Origin: an uncultured Monoglobus sp.
GTDB taxonomy: Bacteria > Bacillota > Clostridia > Monoglobales > Monoglobaceae
DNA length: 64,000 nucleotides
Assembly: GCA_947630135.1 (NCBI GenBank)
Contig: CANRGH010000002.1
Span: 124,001-188,000 of the forward strand
Reading direction: 5' to 3'
A model generated the notes under the pieces. That model had not been told where the DNA came from. It did not search any database and saw only the letters and a program-made list of their open reading frames with translations. Of the stretch, positions 53,473 to 61,113 are shown piece after piece (within the stretch, counting starts at the first letter, position 1; the number at the start of each line of letters is the position of its first letter). The translations under genes were made by a program, and so were the position numbers.

Positions 53473-53507
53473 CGCGTTTCACGCGAAAGCGAACAAGTGT
53501 AGGGATC
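53473..53507 (+). repeat. 35-bp direct repeat, left copy
   Basis: Starts CGCGTTTCACGCGAAAGCG and ends GTGTAGGGATC; identical to 53703-53737, which abuts rnpB. Confidence 0.85.
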
Positions 53508-53702
53508 AAAAAAGCGCCGCAAGGCGCATAGGGCTCCCGCAAAGCGCCAACGAAGTGCAGACAGGGTTCCCGAAAACGCTTGCGTTTTTGGGAAGAAGGA
53601 ACAAATTCGCAGCGATGAGCAAAAGGCGTTTGCGCCTTTTGTGATAAGCGAAGAAATTTGTGACGCGGGAAAGAGGAGCCGACCCGAAACGGGTGAGACT
53701 TT

Positions 53703-53737
53703 CGCGTTTCACGCGAAAGCGAACAAGTGTAGGGATC
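53703..53737 (+). repeat. 35-bp direct repeat, right copy
   Basis: Second copy, offset by exactly 230 bp. It ends just upstream of the RNase P RNA P1 helix, so it may lie at or over the rnpB promoter. Confidence 0.85.
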
Positions 53738-53740
53738 GGC

Positions 53741-54083
53741 GACGACGAGGATAACTGATGATTGCGCGCGTAATGCGTGAGGAAAGTCCGAGCTCCATAG
53801 GGCAGAGCGCAAGCTAACGGCTTGTGGAGGCGACTCCAAGGATAGTGCAACAGAAATAAACCGCAGTTATTTTTAATAGCTGTAAGGGTGGAAAGGCGAG
53901 GCAAGAGCTCACCCGGCGGTCTGGCGACTTACCGCTGATGTAAACCCCGCTCGGAGCAACACCTGAATCGAAGATTAAGCCGGCCCGGCGCCTTCGGAGA
54001 TTGGTGGCTTGAGGCGCGCGGTGACGCGCGTCCCAGATAGATAATCATCTGATACAGAACTCGGCTTATGTTATGCTCGTCAC
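53741..54083 (+). ncRNA. rnpB: RNase P RNA
   Basis: Catalytic RNA of RNase P, which matures tRNA 5' ends. Conserved blocks occur in order: GAGGAAAGTCCGAGCTCC, ATAGGGCAG, AGTGCAACAGAAA, AAGGGTGGAAAGGCGAGGCA, AGAGCTCACC, CTGGCGACTTACC, GCTCGGAGCAACACC, AGATAGATAATCATC and ACAGAACTCGGCTTAT. The P1 helix pairs GACGAGGATAAC (53744-53755) with GTTATGCTCGTC (54070-54081). Length, near 343 nt, fits a bacterial class A RNA. I place the ends by P1 pairing; the mature ends could differ by a few bases. A strong terminator follows. No clear -35/-10 pair is visible in the repeats upstream. Confidence 0.95.
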
Positions 54084-54122
54084 AAAACAGGACAGCCCCA
54101 ATCGGGGCTGTTCTGTTTTGTT
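54084..54122 (+). terminator. Terminator of rnpB
   Basis: AAAACAGGACAGCCCC AATC GGGGCTGTTCTGTTTT hairpin, one G-U pair, ending in T-rich sequence. Confidence 0.92.
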
Positions 54123-54233
54123 ATCAGCGATTAGTGATTATGCTGAAATAATTTTGCGAATATTTTTGGCGGGCCTCCGCGAGTGGTTGTCTTGTTACAT
54201 AATGATTTTTCATTAATTAATATAAATTTCCTC

Positions 54234-54262
54234 TTGTAAAATTAGCATAATTGTGCTAAAAT
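54234..54262 (+). promoter_or_regulatory. Promoter and operator of the Phd/RelE-type toxin-antitoxin operon
   Basis: TTGTAA - 17 bp - TAAAAT, with the palindrome TTAGCA-N6-TGCTAA (54242-54259) inside the spacer and over the -10. Autorepression by the antitoxin complex is the likely function. Confidence 0.75.
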
Positions 54263-54295
54263 TTAATTGTTAAAATATTTGCAGGAGGATTTTTT

Positions 54296-54574
54296 ATGAA
54301 TACGATAAGACCTGTTTCTGATCTGAGAAACAATTTTGCTGATATTTCCAAAACCGTGCACGAAACAAAGCAGCCCGTATTTTTAACAAAAAATGGATTT
54401 GGCGATATGGTGGTTATGAGCATGGAGGCATATGAGGATCTTCGCTTTGAAAGCGAGATTTACTCAAAACTTAAGGAAGCGGAATACGAAGCGGAGCTTT
54501 CAAATAAACGATTTTCATCAAAAGAAGTTCTGAAAAGCATGCGCGAGGCGCTCGGAGAAAACAGCGATGTATGA
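54296..54574 (+). CDS. Phd/YefM-family antitoxin
   Basis: A 92-residue antitoxin: MNTIRPVSDLRNNFADISKTVHETKQPVFLTKNGFGDMVVMSMEAYEDL is the Phd/YefM DNA-binding fold. The C-terminal half is a charged helical tail that would bind the toxin. The RBS GCAGGAGGATTTTTT is strong. It overlaps the toxin gene by 8 bp. The palindrome in its promoter is the expected operator. Confidence 0.93.
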   Translation: MNTIRPVSDLRNNFADISKTVHETKQPVFLTKNGFGDMVVMSMEAYEDLRFESEIYSKLKEAEYEAELSNKRFSSKEVLKSMREALGENSDV

Positions 54575-54878
54575 TTTGGAATTCCAGCCTCTTGCCCGAC
54601 AGGACATGATAAACATAGTGACTTGTATCGACAAAACTCTGCATAACCGCGCCGCGGCGCTGCGGCTTGCGGAGAACATGATAACGGAAATCGAGAATGT
54701 CGGAAGCTTTCCGTATTCCGGGGCAGTATATCATCCTTTGCGCGCGCTTAAATATGAGTATCGCAAACTGCTTGTCGGCAATTACCTGATTCTTTATCGC
54801 GTTGACGAGAAAAGAAAAATGATAACTGTAGCGAGAGTTGTTTACGCCAAAAGCGATTACGGAAAAGTTTTGGAATAA
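54567..54878 (+). CDS. RelE/ParE-family toxin
   Basis: A 103-residue ParE/RelE-fold protein: LEFQPLARQDMINIVTCIDKTLHNRAAALRLAENMITEIENVGSFP, then YRKLLVGNYLILYRVDEKRKMITVARVVYAKSDY. The YLILYRV...VARVVYA end is typical. The sequence cannot decide between gyrase poison (ParE) and ribosome-dependent RNase (RelE). It pairs with the antitoxin upstream. Confidence 0.9.
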   Translation: MYDLEFQPLARQDMINIVTCIDKTLHNRAAALRLAENMITEIENVGSFPYSGAVYHPLRALKYEYRKLLVGNYLILYRVDEKRKMITVARVVYAKSDYGKVLE

Positions 54879-55267
54879 GCCGCCGGCTTTGGCCATAGTG
54901 TGTAAAATGCCGTAGGGGCGGATATTATCCGTCCGTGCCTTGCCCCTTGGGGAGAGGTGGATTTCCGCCAAAGGCGGAAAGACGGAGAGGGGTTAACATA
55001 GATACTAGTGATTAGTAACTAGGGACTAGGATTGAAAAAATCACCGTGTGATATTTCTAATCTCTAGTACCTATTTCCTAATCTCTGCGTTGACCCCTCT
55101 CAGTCTGCGGACAAGCCGCAGCCAGCTCTCCCCAAGGGGCGAGCCTTATAGCCGCCCGCCCCTCGGATTTAATTCAAATGAAGCGCTTGGTCAAAATTGC
55201 GAGCAATTTTGAAAGGTCGCTTTGAACCCGCAAGCAAGCTTGCTGATTAGGGAATAATTATTAATTT
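54879..55267. repeat. Intergenic mosaic of dispersed repeats
   Basis: About 390 bp: an R1 palindrome (54912-54934), GGATTTCCGCC / GGCGGAAAG, arrays of CTAGTGATTAGTAACTAG type, GACAAGCCGCAGCCAGCTCTCC, and at 55170-55245 an element with CAAAATTGCGAGCAATTTTG and CCGCAAGCAAGCTTGCTGATTA. That last part is present as its reverse complement near 60880-60955. No gene. Confidence 0.75.
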
Positions 55268-57346
55268 TTACAAACTCATTTCGGCGGGTTCGGCCAGTGG
55301 TTTAGCGCTGTCCATGTCGCTCCAAAGCATGACTTTTATGTTTGTGTTTTGCAAGTTTGTACTGAAAAACCAGACCTCGTCCCAAGCATAATAATTCTGC
55401 ATTTCGATCAGCGCGCCGTTTTTGTTGTATACCGCCAATATTACTTGAGCTTCAAAATCATCATAGTTATTCACTTTGGCTGTGACAAGATAATCCGAAA
55501 CCTCCGTTATCTCAATCGACGGCGCATTCGGGTCTGCGGTCGGCTTTGCCGTTGGTACGGGTGTCGGCCTTTGAGTGGGCGTCGGCTTTTGCGTAGGTGT
55601 CGGCGTGGGCTTTGCCGTCGGCGTCGGCGTGGGTTTTGCGGTCGGTGTCGGAGTCGGTTTTGTTTCACCCGGCATAGACGAGTTATAATGAATAGTGGCA
55701 TTGAGAAGCGAGTCATTACCATAATCAACCGTTACTTTTTCCCAATTTTCCTTGCTTCCGCCATAATATACATCGGTTAAACTTTCACATCCATAAAATG
55801 CGTCTATGTCTATGCTTGTCACACTGCTTGGGATAAATATATCTTTTAAGTTTTTGCAATCTGAAAACGTGTACATATTAATCTTTTCAATTGCGTTAGG
55901 TATTATTATGGTTTTTAAATTTTCGCAGTAGGCAAACACCTCATAGCCAATGTATTCAAGATTTTTCGGCAGATTTATATTTTCAAGATTTTTGCAATTG
56001 TAAAAGGCGTTATCGCTGATATAATTAACACTATCGGTAATCGTATATTCCAATATATTTTTCCCTTCGGGAAATTTAATAAGTATCGTTTTATTTTTAT
56101 CAAATAAAGCACCGTTTTCCGAACTGTAATTTTTGTTATTGGTTTCAACGTTTATTTCTTTAAGATCACTGCATCTATAAAATGCCTGATCGCCTATGTA
56201 ATTGACACTGCTTGGTACATTTATAACAGACAATTTTTCGCAGGCTTCAAAAGCGTTGAAACCTAAATATGTAACGCTTGAAGGTATATTAATATTATTA
56301 AGTTGACTACATTCAGCAAACGCACGATTTCCGATATATTGCAAACCATTTGATAATGAAACACTTTTAAGGTTAATACATTGTTCGAATGCTGCGTTTC
56401 CAATATGAGTTACACTGCTTGGTATTACTACTGATTGTAAATTTGCACCGCTGCCGCTGTATGTCGGTCCATATCTTTCAACAATAAATATGGAATCAGC
56501 AATAACGGTTGTTCCTGATTTTATTGTTAAATTACTCATATTAAAGTTTTTGTTTGCGGCTAATAAATATTTCCCTAAATATAGCAGATCGTTTGACCAA
56601 TTGTTTGAATTATTATAAAATCCTGTATTATAGAAAGCGTCACTGCCAATGCTTTTTATGTTATCAGAGAGCTTTATTGAATTAAGAGAAGAACAACGGA
56701 GAAACGAAGAACTGCCTATTGAAACTATGCTGTTTGGCATATTGATTCCGGTTAGTTTATCACACGCAAAAAAGGCCATTCCCGCAATAGTTTTTGTTCC
56801 ATCTTTAACGGCATATGTTCCGCTTATAGTATCCTTTGCTTTAAGCAAACATTTATTTATATATAGAACATCATTTTCCCAGTTATTTGGGTCATTCTCA
56901 TAGGCAGTTTCTGAAAATGAATGTGAAGATATTGCTTCGATATTATTTGACATCGTTATATTTGATAATTTTGTGCAATAGTCAAACGCATAATCTCCAA
57001 CAATCTGTACCGTATCAGGAATTATTACTGTTGTGAGATTTTCACAATTTTGAAATGCGGCGGTACTTATTAATGTTAGTCCGCTGTTAATTACCACTTT
57101 TTTAATATCATTTTTGTAAATATCCCAAGGATATTCATACCAATCTTCACCCAGTTCTCCTTTCATCTCGCCATTACCGCTGATCATTAAAGTTCCGTCT
57201 TGATCAAATGTCCATTTTACATTATCACCTTTTCCTTGCGCGCCGCAGGTTCCGCTGTCTATTATCGTTGCGGCGGATGCGGGGGTGAATGTGAGCATTG
57301 CGCAAAGCATAGTCAATACCAGCCCCAAAATTAAAATCCTTTTCAT
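55268..57346 (-). CDS. BspA-like leucine-rich-repeat surface protein
   Basis: 692 residues from ATG 57346, which follows CAAGGAGGTACATTTTT; the track start is 14 codons too early. Signal peptide about 1-26 (KRILILGLVLTMLCAMLTFTPASA). Residues about 50-550 are LRR_5/BspA-type repeats of about 23 residues: FxxCxxLxxIxIPxSVxxIGxxAF (for example SVTHIGNAAFEQCINLKSVSL). A Lys/Pro/Thr linker follows (about 560-613), then a beta-module ending IKVMLWSDMDSAKPLAEP. BspA-like proteins commonly mediate adhesion. No SLH, LPXTG or membrane anchor is visible, so how it is held is unclear; the terminal module may be involved. The gene is AT-rich and sits behind a regulated-looking leader. Confidence 0.9.
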   Translation of the reverse strand: MKRILILGLVLTMLCAMLTFTPASAATIIDSGTCGAQGKGDNVKWTFDQDGTLMISGNGEMKGELGEDWYEYPWDIYKNDIKKVVINSGLTLISTAAFQNCENLTTVIIPDTVQIVGDYAFDYCTKLSNITMSNNIEAISSHSFSETAYENDPNNWENDVLYINKCLLKAKDTISGTYAVKDGTKTIAGMAFFACDKLTGINMPNSIVSIGSSSFLRCSSLNSIKLSDNIKSIGSDAFYNTGFYNNSNNWSNDLLYLGKYLLAANKNFNMSNLTIKSGTTVIADSIFIVERYGPTYSGSGANLQSVVIPSSVTHIGNAAFEQCINLKSVSLSNGLQYIGNRAFAECSQLNNINIPSSVTYLGFNAFEACEKLSVINVPSSVNYIGDQAFYRCSDLKEINVETNNKNYSSENGALFDKNKTILIKFPEGKNILEYTITDSVNYISDNAFYNCKNLENINLPKNLEYIGYEVFAYCENLKTIIIPNAIEKINMYTFSDCKNLKDIFIPSSVTSIDIDAFYGCESLTDVYYGGSKENWEKVTVDYGNDSLLNATIHYNSSMPGETKPTPTPTAKPTPTPTAKPTPTPTQKPTPTQRPTPVPTAKPTADPNAPSIEITEVSDYLVTAKVNNYDDFEAQVILAVYNKNGALIEMQNYYAWDEVWFFSTNLQNTNIKVMLWSDMDSAKPLAEPAEMSL

Positions 57347-57540
57347 AAAAATGTACCTCCTTGAAAAATAAAAAGTGTTTAGCCTCAATCGAAGCTAAAC
57401 ACGAAAAACACATAGCTCCGATTGCTGCCACACAAATTTCGATTCCATATAATAGTATGCGAAAATAGAGCTTGTATTTTTGCCTAAAGGCATAAAAATA
57501 CATACTATAAATATGAAATCAATATTAAATTCATGTGGCA
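57347..57540 (-). promoter_or_regulatory. Structured leader with alternative antiterminator, riboswitch-like
   Basis: About 190 nt from promoter to start codon. TGCCACATGAATTT (57540-57527) pairs with AAATTTGTGTGGCA (57438-57425) over 14 bp with two G-U pairs. Inside it, ATAGTATG pairs with CATACTAT, and TATTTTTATGCC with GGCAAAAATA. Next, CAATCGGAGCTA (57424-57413) can pair with TAGCTTCGATTG (57397-57386), all 12 positions with one G-U. The second strand is also the 5' arm and loop of the terminator at 57364-57402, so the two structures exclude each other. This is the logic of a riboswitch or other attenuator; I do not recognise the class. Confidence 0.65.
57364..57402 (-). terminator. Leader terminator (attenuator) upstream of the BspA-like gene
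   Basis: GTGTTTAGC / GCTAAACAC hairpin followed by TTTTTATTTTT on the minus strand, ending about 18 nt before the start codon's ATG region. It can only affect transcription entering the gene downstream. Confidence 0.75.
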
Positions 57541-57545
57541 AGGTT

Positions 57546-57574
57546 ATTCTATCACAATATCTCAAAAAGGTCAA
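57546..57574 (-). promoter_or_regulatory. SigA-type promoter of the BspA-like gene
   Basis: TTGACC - 17 bp - TAGAAT on the minus strand; transcription would start near 57540, at the first base of the P1 stem. Confidence 0.75.
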
Positions 57575-57589
57575 TGAAAATTTTACAAA

Positions 57590-57625
57590 TAAAAAACAGG
57601 GGCACAGTTTTTGCTGTGCCCTCTG
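57590..57625 (-). terminator. Terminator of secD-secF
   Basis: CAGAGGGCACAG / CTGTGCCCCTG hairpin followed by TTTTTTATTT on the minus strand. Confidence 0.92.
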
Positions 57626-57651
57626 TTGATTTAGGCATATTTTGCGGAAGA

Positions 57652-58758
57652 TTATTTCTTCTTTGAGTTGCTCTTTCCGTTGCCTGCGGCGGCTCTCTTG
57701 GCGTTCACGGCCGAGTCTCTCCATGTTGCCCACAGAGGACCGGTGATGAATACCGAGGAGAAGAAACCGACAACGATACCGATGATGATCGGCAGCGCGA
57801 AGGCCTTGATCGACGCCACGCCGATGATGAATACCATGCCGATCGTGAGCAGCGTGGTGATCGTGGTGTTGATCGAGCGCGTCATGGTCTGCCAGATACT
57901 GTTGTTGGCGATCTCGCCGTAAGTCTCTTTTCTCGAGTTGCGTGTGTTCTCGCGAATTCTGTCCATGATAACGATCGTGTTGTTGATCGAGTAACCCAGA
58001 ACCGTGAGCACGGCCGCTATGAAGTTGATGTTGACCGAGATCTGAAGGATCGAGTAAACGCCGAGCAGGATCAGAACGTCGTGAACAAGCGCGATGATCG
58101 CAACGCAGCCCGATGTAAACTCAAATCTGAACGTTACATAGAGCAGGATCGCTGCGCATGCCAGCAGCGACATCCACAGAGCGCTTCTCGCCAGCTCGCG
58201 GCCGGACGAGGGTGAAATATCATCCATGCTCTTGAGTCTAACGCCGCTTGTGAGCTCGCCGTCCGCGTTAGCCGCGGGAGCTTCGGTGGCCACTGCCTCC
58301 GCAGCGGCGGGATCGGTTGAAGCCGCGGGATCGGCTGTGGCCTCGGTGGCCGCCGTCTCGTCGGGAGCCGCAGTCGCCTCGGCGGCTGCCGCGCTGTCAA
58401 CGACCGGAGCGCCGAACTTGCCCTCAAGAGCGGTCGTTATGCTGTCTCTTACAGTGTTCGAGAACTCGGTTCTCTCCTCGTCGGTGATGTCTTTGTCATA
58501 TCCGACCTTGATGATAACGTCACTGCCCGATTTCTGTACCGACGACGCGGCCTTGCCGGCGCCGAGGGCCTCGCTGACGAGCGCGCTCATATCCTCGGTC
58601 GAAAAGTCGTCGCCTTTGACCTCATAGGTAAGAGCGATACCGCCCGAGAAGTCGGTGTCGAGGTTAAATCCTCTGAAAATCAGTGAAACAATACTGATCA
58701 AGCATAAAGCGAGTGAAATGCCAAAGAAAATCCATTTTTTCTGTACTATATCAAACAT
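57652..58758 (-). CDS. secF: Protein-export membrane protein SecF
   Basis: A 368-residue RND-type subunit of the SecDF complex that uses the proton gradient to help pull secreted proteins through SecYEG. The N-terminal helix is followed by FRGFNLDTDFSGGIALTYEV, and the C-terminal helices hold YSINNTIVIMDRIRENTR, the SecF signature. The oddity is a stretch of about 50 residues of Ala/Thr/Glu/Pro-rich low-complexity sequence (about 123-172, AAEATAAPDETAATEATADP) in the extracytoplasmic domain. It makes the protein longer than the usual 290-320. Its ATG overlaps the secD stop. It ends with an SNSKKK tail. Confidence 0.93.
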   Translation of the reverse strand: MFDIVQKKWIFFGISLALCLISIVSLIFRGFNLDTDFSGGIALTYEVKGDDFSTEDMSALVSEALGAGKAASSVQKSGSDVIIKVGYDKDITDEERTEFSNTVRDSITTALEGKFGAPVVDSAAAAEATAAPDETAATEATADPAASTDPAAAEAVATEAPAANADGELTSGVRLKSMDDISPSSGRELARSALWMSLLACAAILLYVTFRFEFTSGCVAIIALVHDVLILLGVYSILQISVNINFIAAVLTVLGYSINNTIVIMDRIRENTRNSRKETYGEIANNSIWQTMTRSINTTITTLLTIGMVFIIGVASIKAFALPIIIGIVVGFFSSVFITGPLWATWRDSAVNAKRAAAGNGKSNSKKK

Positions 58759-60068
58759 TACGCTTTACCTCCTTTCACGCTTTCAGAGCCTGTTTTTGAT
58801 TTGTTAAGGCCGTAAAGCCAAGGGTTCTTAACATTCATTCCGATCATCTGCTTAAGCAAAAATCTGGTAACGAATATTGCGGAGATCATCGAAACAACGA
58901 TACCCATGAACAGTGTGATACCGAAGCCCTTGATCGTTCCTGTTCCGAGCCACCAAAGGATGACCGCCGAAATGATCGTGGTGACGTTCGAGTCGATAAC
59001 CGCGGAAAGGGCTCTGTGGAAGCCGGCGTCAACGGCGCTTCTTACCGTCTTGCCGAGCTTGAGCTCTTCCTTGACGCGCTCGAAGATAACGACGTTCGCG
59101 TCAACCGCCATACCTATCGCAAGTATGATACCCGCGATGCCGGGCAGCGTGATGTTGATGTGGAAGTTAGCCAGCAGAATGAGGACGACCGCTACATAGA
59201 ACATGAGTGCGAAGTCCGCCATGAGTCCCTGCAGACGGTAAATCAGGAGCATGAACAGCAGCACAAGGATAAGACCTATGATACCCGCTGTGATCGCCTT
59301 TGAAAGCGCTTCCTCACCGAGCGTGGCGCTGACAACCTTAACCTCGTCAACAGCGAGAGAGAAGGGGAGCTGGCCCGACTTGATGTTGGCGGCGAGAGCG
59401 CTGGCCTCGTCGGCTGTGAACTCGCCCGTGATGATACATGAGTCGCTGTCGATCTGCTCGTTAACTCTGGGAGCCGTGAGGACGTTGCCGTCCATCTCGA
59501 TCGTGATGTAGTTCATGTTGCTCGATTTCGCGGCGGCCGCTGTTCTTGTGGCCTCCGAGAACTTTTGCTGACCCTCGGGAGTGAACTCCATGCTGATGTA
59601 GTACGAGTTCCTTGAGATACCCTGCTCGGTCTGGCCGTACTCCGACGAGGCGTTCGTAACCTCGCTGCCGGTCATGATCGTGTTTCCGTTGGCGTCCTTG
59701 AACTCGAGCTGTGCGGTGGCGCCGAGCGTCTCAACCGCTGTGTCGGAATCCTGAACGTCGGGGATCTCGACTCTTACCTTGTTTGAACCCTGCATAGTAA
59801 CGCTTGCCTCGGTGTAGCCCTGGAAGTCAAGACGTCTGCGCAGAAGGTTCACTACGTTATCCATATCCTCTTCGGACGGGTCTGTTGTCGCCGCCCGGAA
59901 CACGATGACGGTGCCGCCCTTGAGGTCAAGACCCTGGGTGATGCCGTCGCTGTCCATAACGCCGGGAATTCTGTACTTGTCCGTGAAATCCAGACCGTAC
60001 ACTCCGACGTACAGGAGCGCCGCGATAACCAGAATTATAGCGGCAAATTTAACTAAGCTTCTGGACAA
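58758..60068 (-). CDS. secD: Protein-export membrane protein SecD
   Basis: A 436-residue partner of SecF. The N-terminal helix is followed by GITQGLDLKGGTVIVF (motif D1), then a P1 extracytoplasmic domain, FTADEASALAANIKSGQLP, and five C-terminal helices with GIAGIILAIGMAVDANVVIFERVKEELKLGKT (the DANV motif carrying the functional Asp). The start is TTG at 60068 with a strong AAAGGAGGAAACAGA site. It probably belongs to the same transcript as the small membrane protein upstream. The window's many large exported proteins make SecDF relevant. Confidence 0.95.
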   Translation of the reverse strand: MSRSLVKFAAIILVIAALLYVGVYGLDFTDKYRIPGVMDSDGITQGLDLKGGTVIVFRAATTDPSEEDMDNVVNLLRRRLDFQGYTEASVTMQGSNKVRVEIPDVQDSDTAVETLGATAQLEFKDANGNTIMTGSEVTNASSEYGQTEQGISRNSYYISMEFTPEGQQKFSEATRTAAAAKSSNMNYITIEMDGNVLTAPRVNEQIDSDSCIITGEFTADEASALAANIKSGQLPFSLAVDEVKVVSATLGEEALSKAITAGIIGLILVLLFMLLIYRLQGLMADFALMFYVAVVLILLANFHINITLPGIAGIILAIGMAVDANVVIFERVKEELKLGKTVRSAVDAGFHRALSAVIDSNVTTIISAVILWWLGTGTIKGFGITLFMGIVVSMISAIFVTRFLLKQMIGMNVKNPWLYGLNKSKTGSESVKGGKA

Positions 60069-60136
60069 ATCTGTTTCCTCCTTTAAATTTATATGTGTTA
60101 TATTTGGTTAATTATTTTTTCGTGATCAACGTGCGT

Positions 60137-60490
60137 TTAGCAAAGCATGACCTCGCTGCGCTTTGAGCGGACCGAGGCGACGCTCGCGCACGCCGCGGCC
60201 GAAAGAAGCGCGATCATGATCAAAACGCTGTTTAAAGCTCCGCCCGACGCGGCAGCAGAGTCCTCTCTGAACTCGCCGTCGGCCGACGCGCCGTCCGAAG
60301 AAAAGGCGGTTTTGGCGCCGCTGTTTTCCATGTTGGGAGGCATAGCCGGGGCAAGGCCTGTCCCGCTGAGCCCGGTCTGTTCGGGACCGGGAGCGCGGCT
60401 CAAGAGCGCCGCCCGTGAAGCCGGCGAAAGCAGGCCGGAAATCAAAATAAAGCATGAAACAAAAACCGCTAAATATCCGTTCCGCCGCAT
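60137..60490 (-). CDS. Small exported membrane protein of unknown function
   Basis: 117 residues from ATG 60490, which follows AAAGGAGGCGCGGCG. Signal-like N terminus (RRNGYLAVFVSCFILISGLLSPASRA), a Ser/Ala/Gly/Pro-rich middle without cysteines, and one C-terminal membrane helix (ALNSVLIMIALLSAAACASVASV) with a basic KRSE tail. I recognise no family. It has a good promoter of its own and lies 68 bp upstream of secD on the same strand without a terminator, so it may be the first gene of the secDF transcript. Confidence 0.65.
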   Translation of the reverse strand: MRRNGYLAVFVSCFILISGLLSPASRAALLSRAPGPEQTGLSGTGLAPAMPPNMENSGAKTAFSSDGASADGEFREDSAAASGGALNSVLIMIALLSAAACASVASVRSKRSEVMLC

Positions 60491-60533
60491 CGCCGCGCCT
60501 CCTTTACACATAATTATCACAGCATACCAAATT

Positions 60534-60562
60534 ATTATAGTTCAAGCGTTCATCAAAGTCAA
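60534..60562 (-). promoter_or_regulatory. SigA-type promoter of the small protein - secDF unit
   Basis: TTGACT - 17 bp - TATAAT on the minus strand, about 45 bp before the ATG at 60490. Confidence 0.85.
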
Positions 60563-60590
60563 GAAAAATTTGTAATTTGTTATTAAAAAG

Positions 60591-61085
60591 TAAAAATAGC
60601 TATTAGTGATTAGCGAATAGCGAATAGTAACCCCTCTCCGTCAACATAGTTATTAGCGCTTAGCTAATAGTGATTAGGTTTTCCCCTCTCAGTCAGGCTG
60701 CGCCTGACAGCTCCCCCCAAGTGGAGCCTGATTTAGGGCCACAAGCAAACTTGCTGATTATCCCCAAGAGGACGAGGCAGACGGGCGGATAATATCCGCC
60801 CCTACGGCGTTTTGCGCACTTTGGCCGTAGGGGCGGACGACCCCGGCCGCCCGTTTGGCTTCCCTGCCTTTAGGAGGGGATAATCAGCAAGTTTGCTTGC
60901 GGGTTCAAAGCTATCTTTCAAAATTGCTTGCAATTTTGACTAAGAGCTTCATTAATGCTGCCGCCAAAGGCGGCTGAGGGGGTCCCTAGTACCTAGTGAC
61001 TATTCCCTAGTCCCTACGTTGGCATCACATGGCACTGTTTGTCTATTACAATTAAGACACAGGGAAATTATTGCACTGTTTAATT
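60591..61085. repeat. Composite repeat block between secD unit and phage genes
   Basis: About 500 bp of dispersed repeats: arrays of ATTAGTGATTAGCGAATAG, GTCAGGCTGCGCCTGAC, and a perfect 24-bp inverted repeat CAAGCAAACTTGCTGATTATCCCC (60742-60765 and 60876-60899). The inverted repeat encloses R1 palindromes at 60783-60805 and 60827-60853. To its right lies CAAAATTGCTTGCAATTTTG, the inverted relative of 55170-55245. No gene is visible. Confidence 0.8.
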
Positions 61086-61113
61086 ACAAATTTTAATGAA
61101 AGGAGGCATTTTT

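Larger units (their letters stand above)
52920..53740. repeat. Repeat-dense, hairpin-rich intergenic block
   Basis: About 820 bp without a credible gene. It holds two copies of the R2 repeat, R1-type palindromes (53337-53364 and 53416-53463), GAGAGGTGGCGCCG segments, and a set of strong hairpins. Among them are CCCGAAAACGC / GCGTTTTTGGG near 53573 and CAAAAGGCG / CGCCTTTTG near 53620-53642. A 35-bp direct repeat closes it on the rnpB side. The long minus-strand ORFs listed here are products of the repeats and have no RBS or family likeness. Confidence 0.75.

Noticed and set aside
53082-53904. Minus-strand ORFs of 99-175 codons in the serA-rnpB gap
   Set aside because: They run through repeats, hairpins and part of rnpB, have no RBS and are mutually overlapping in several frames.
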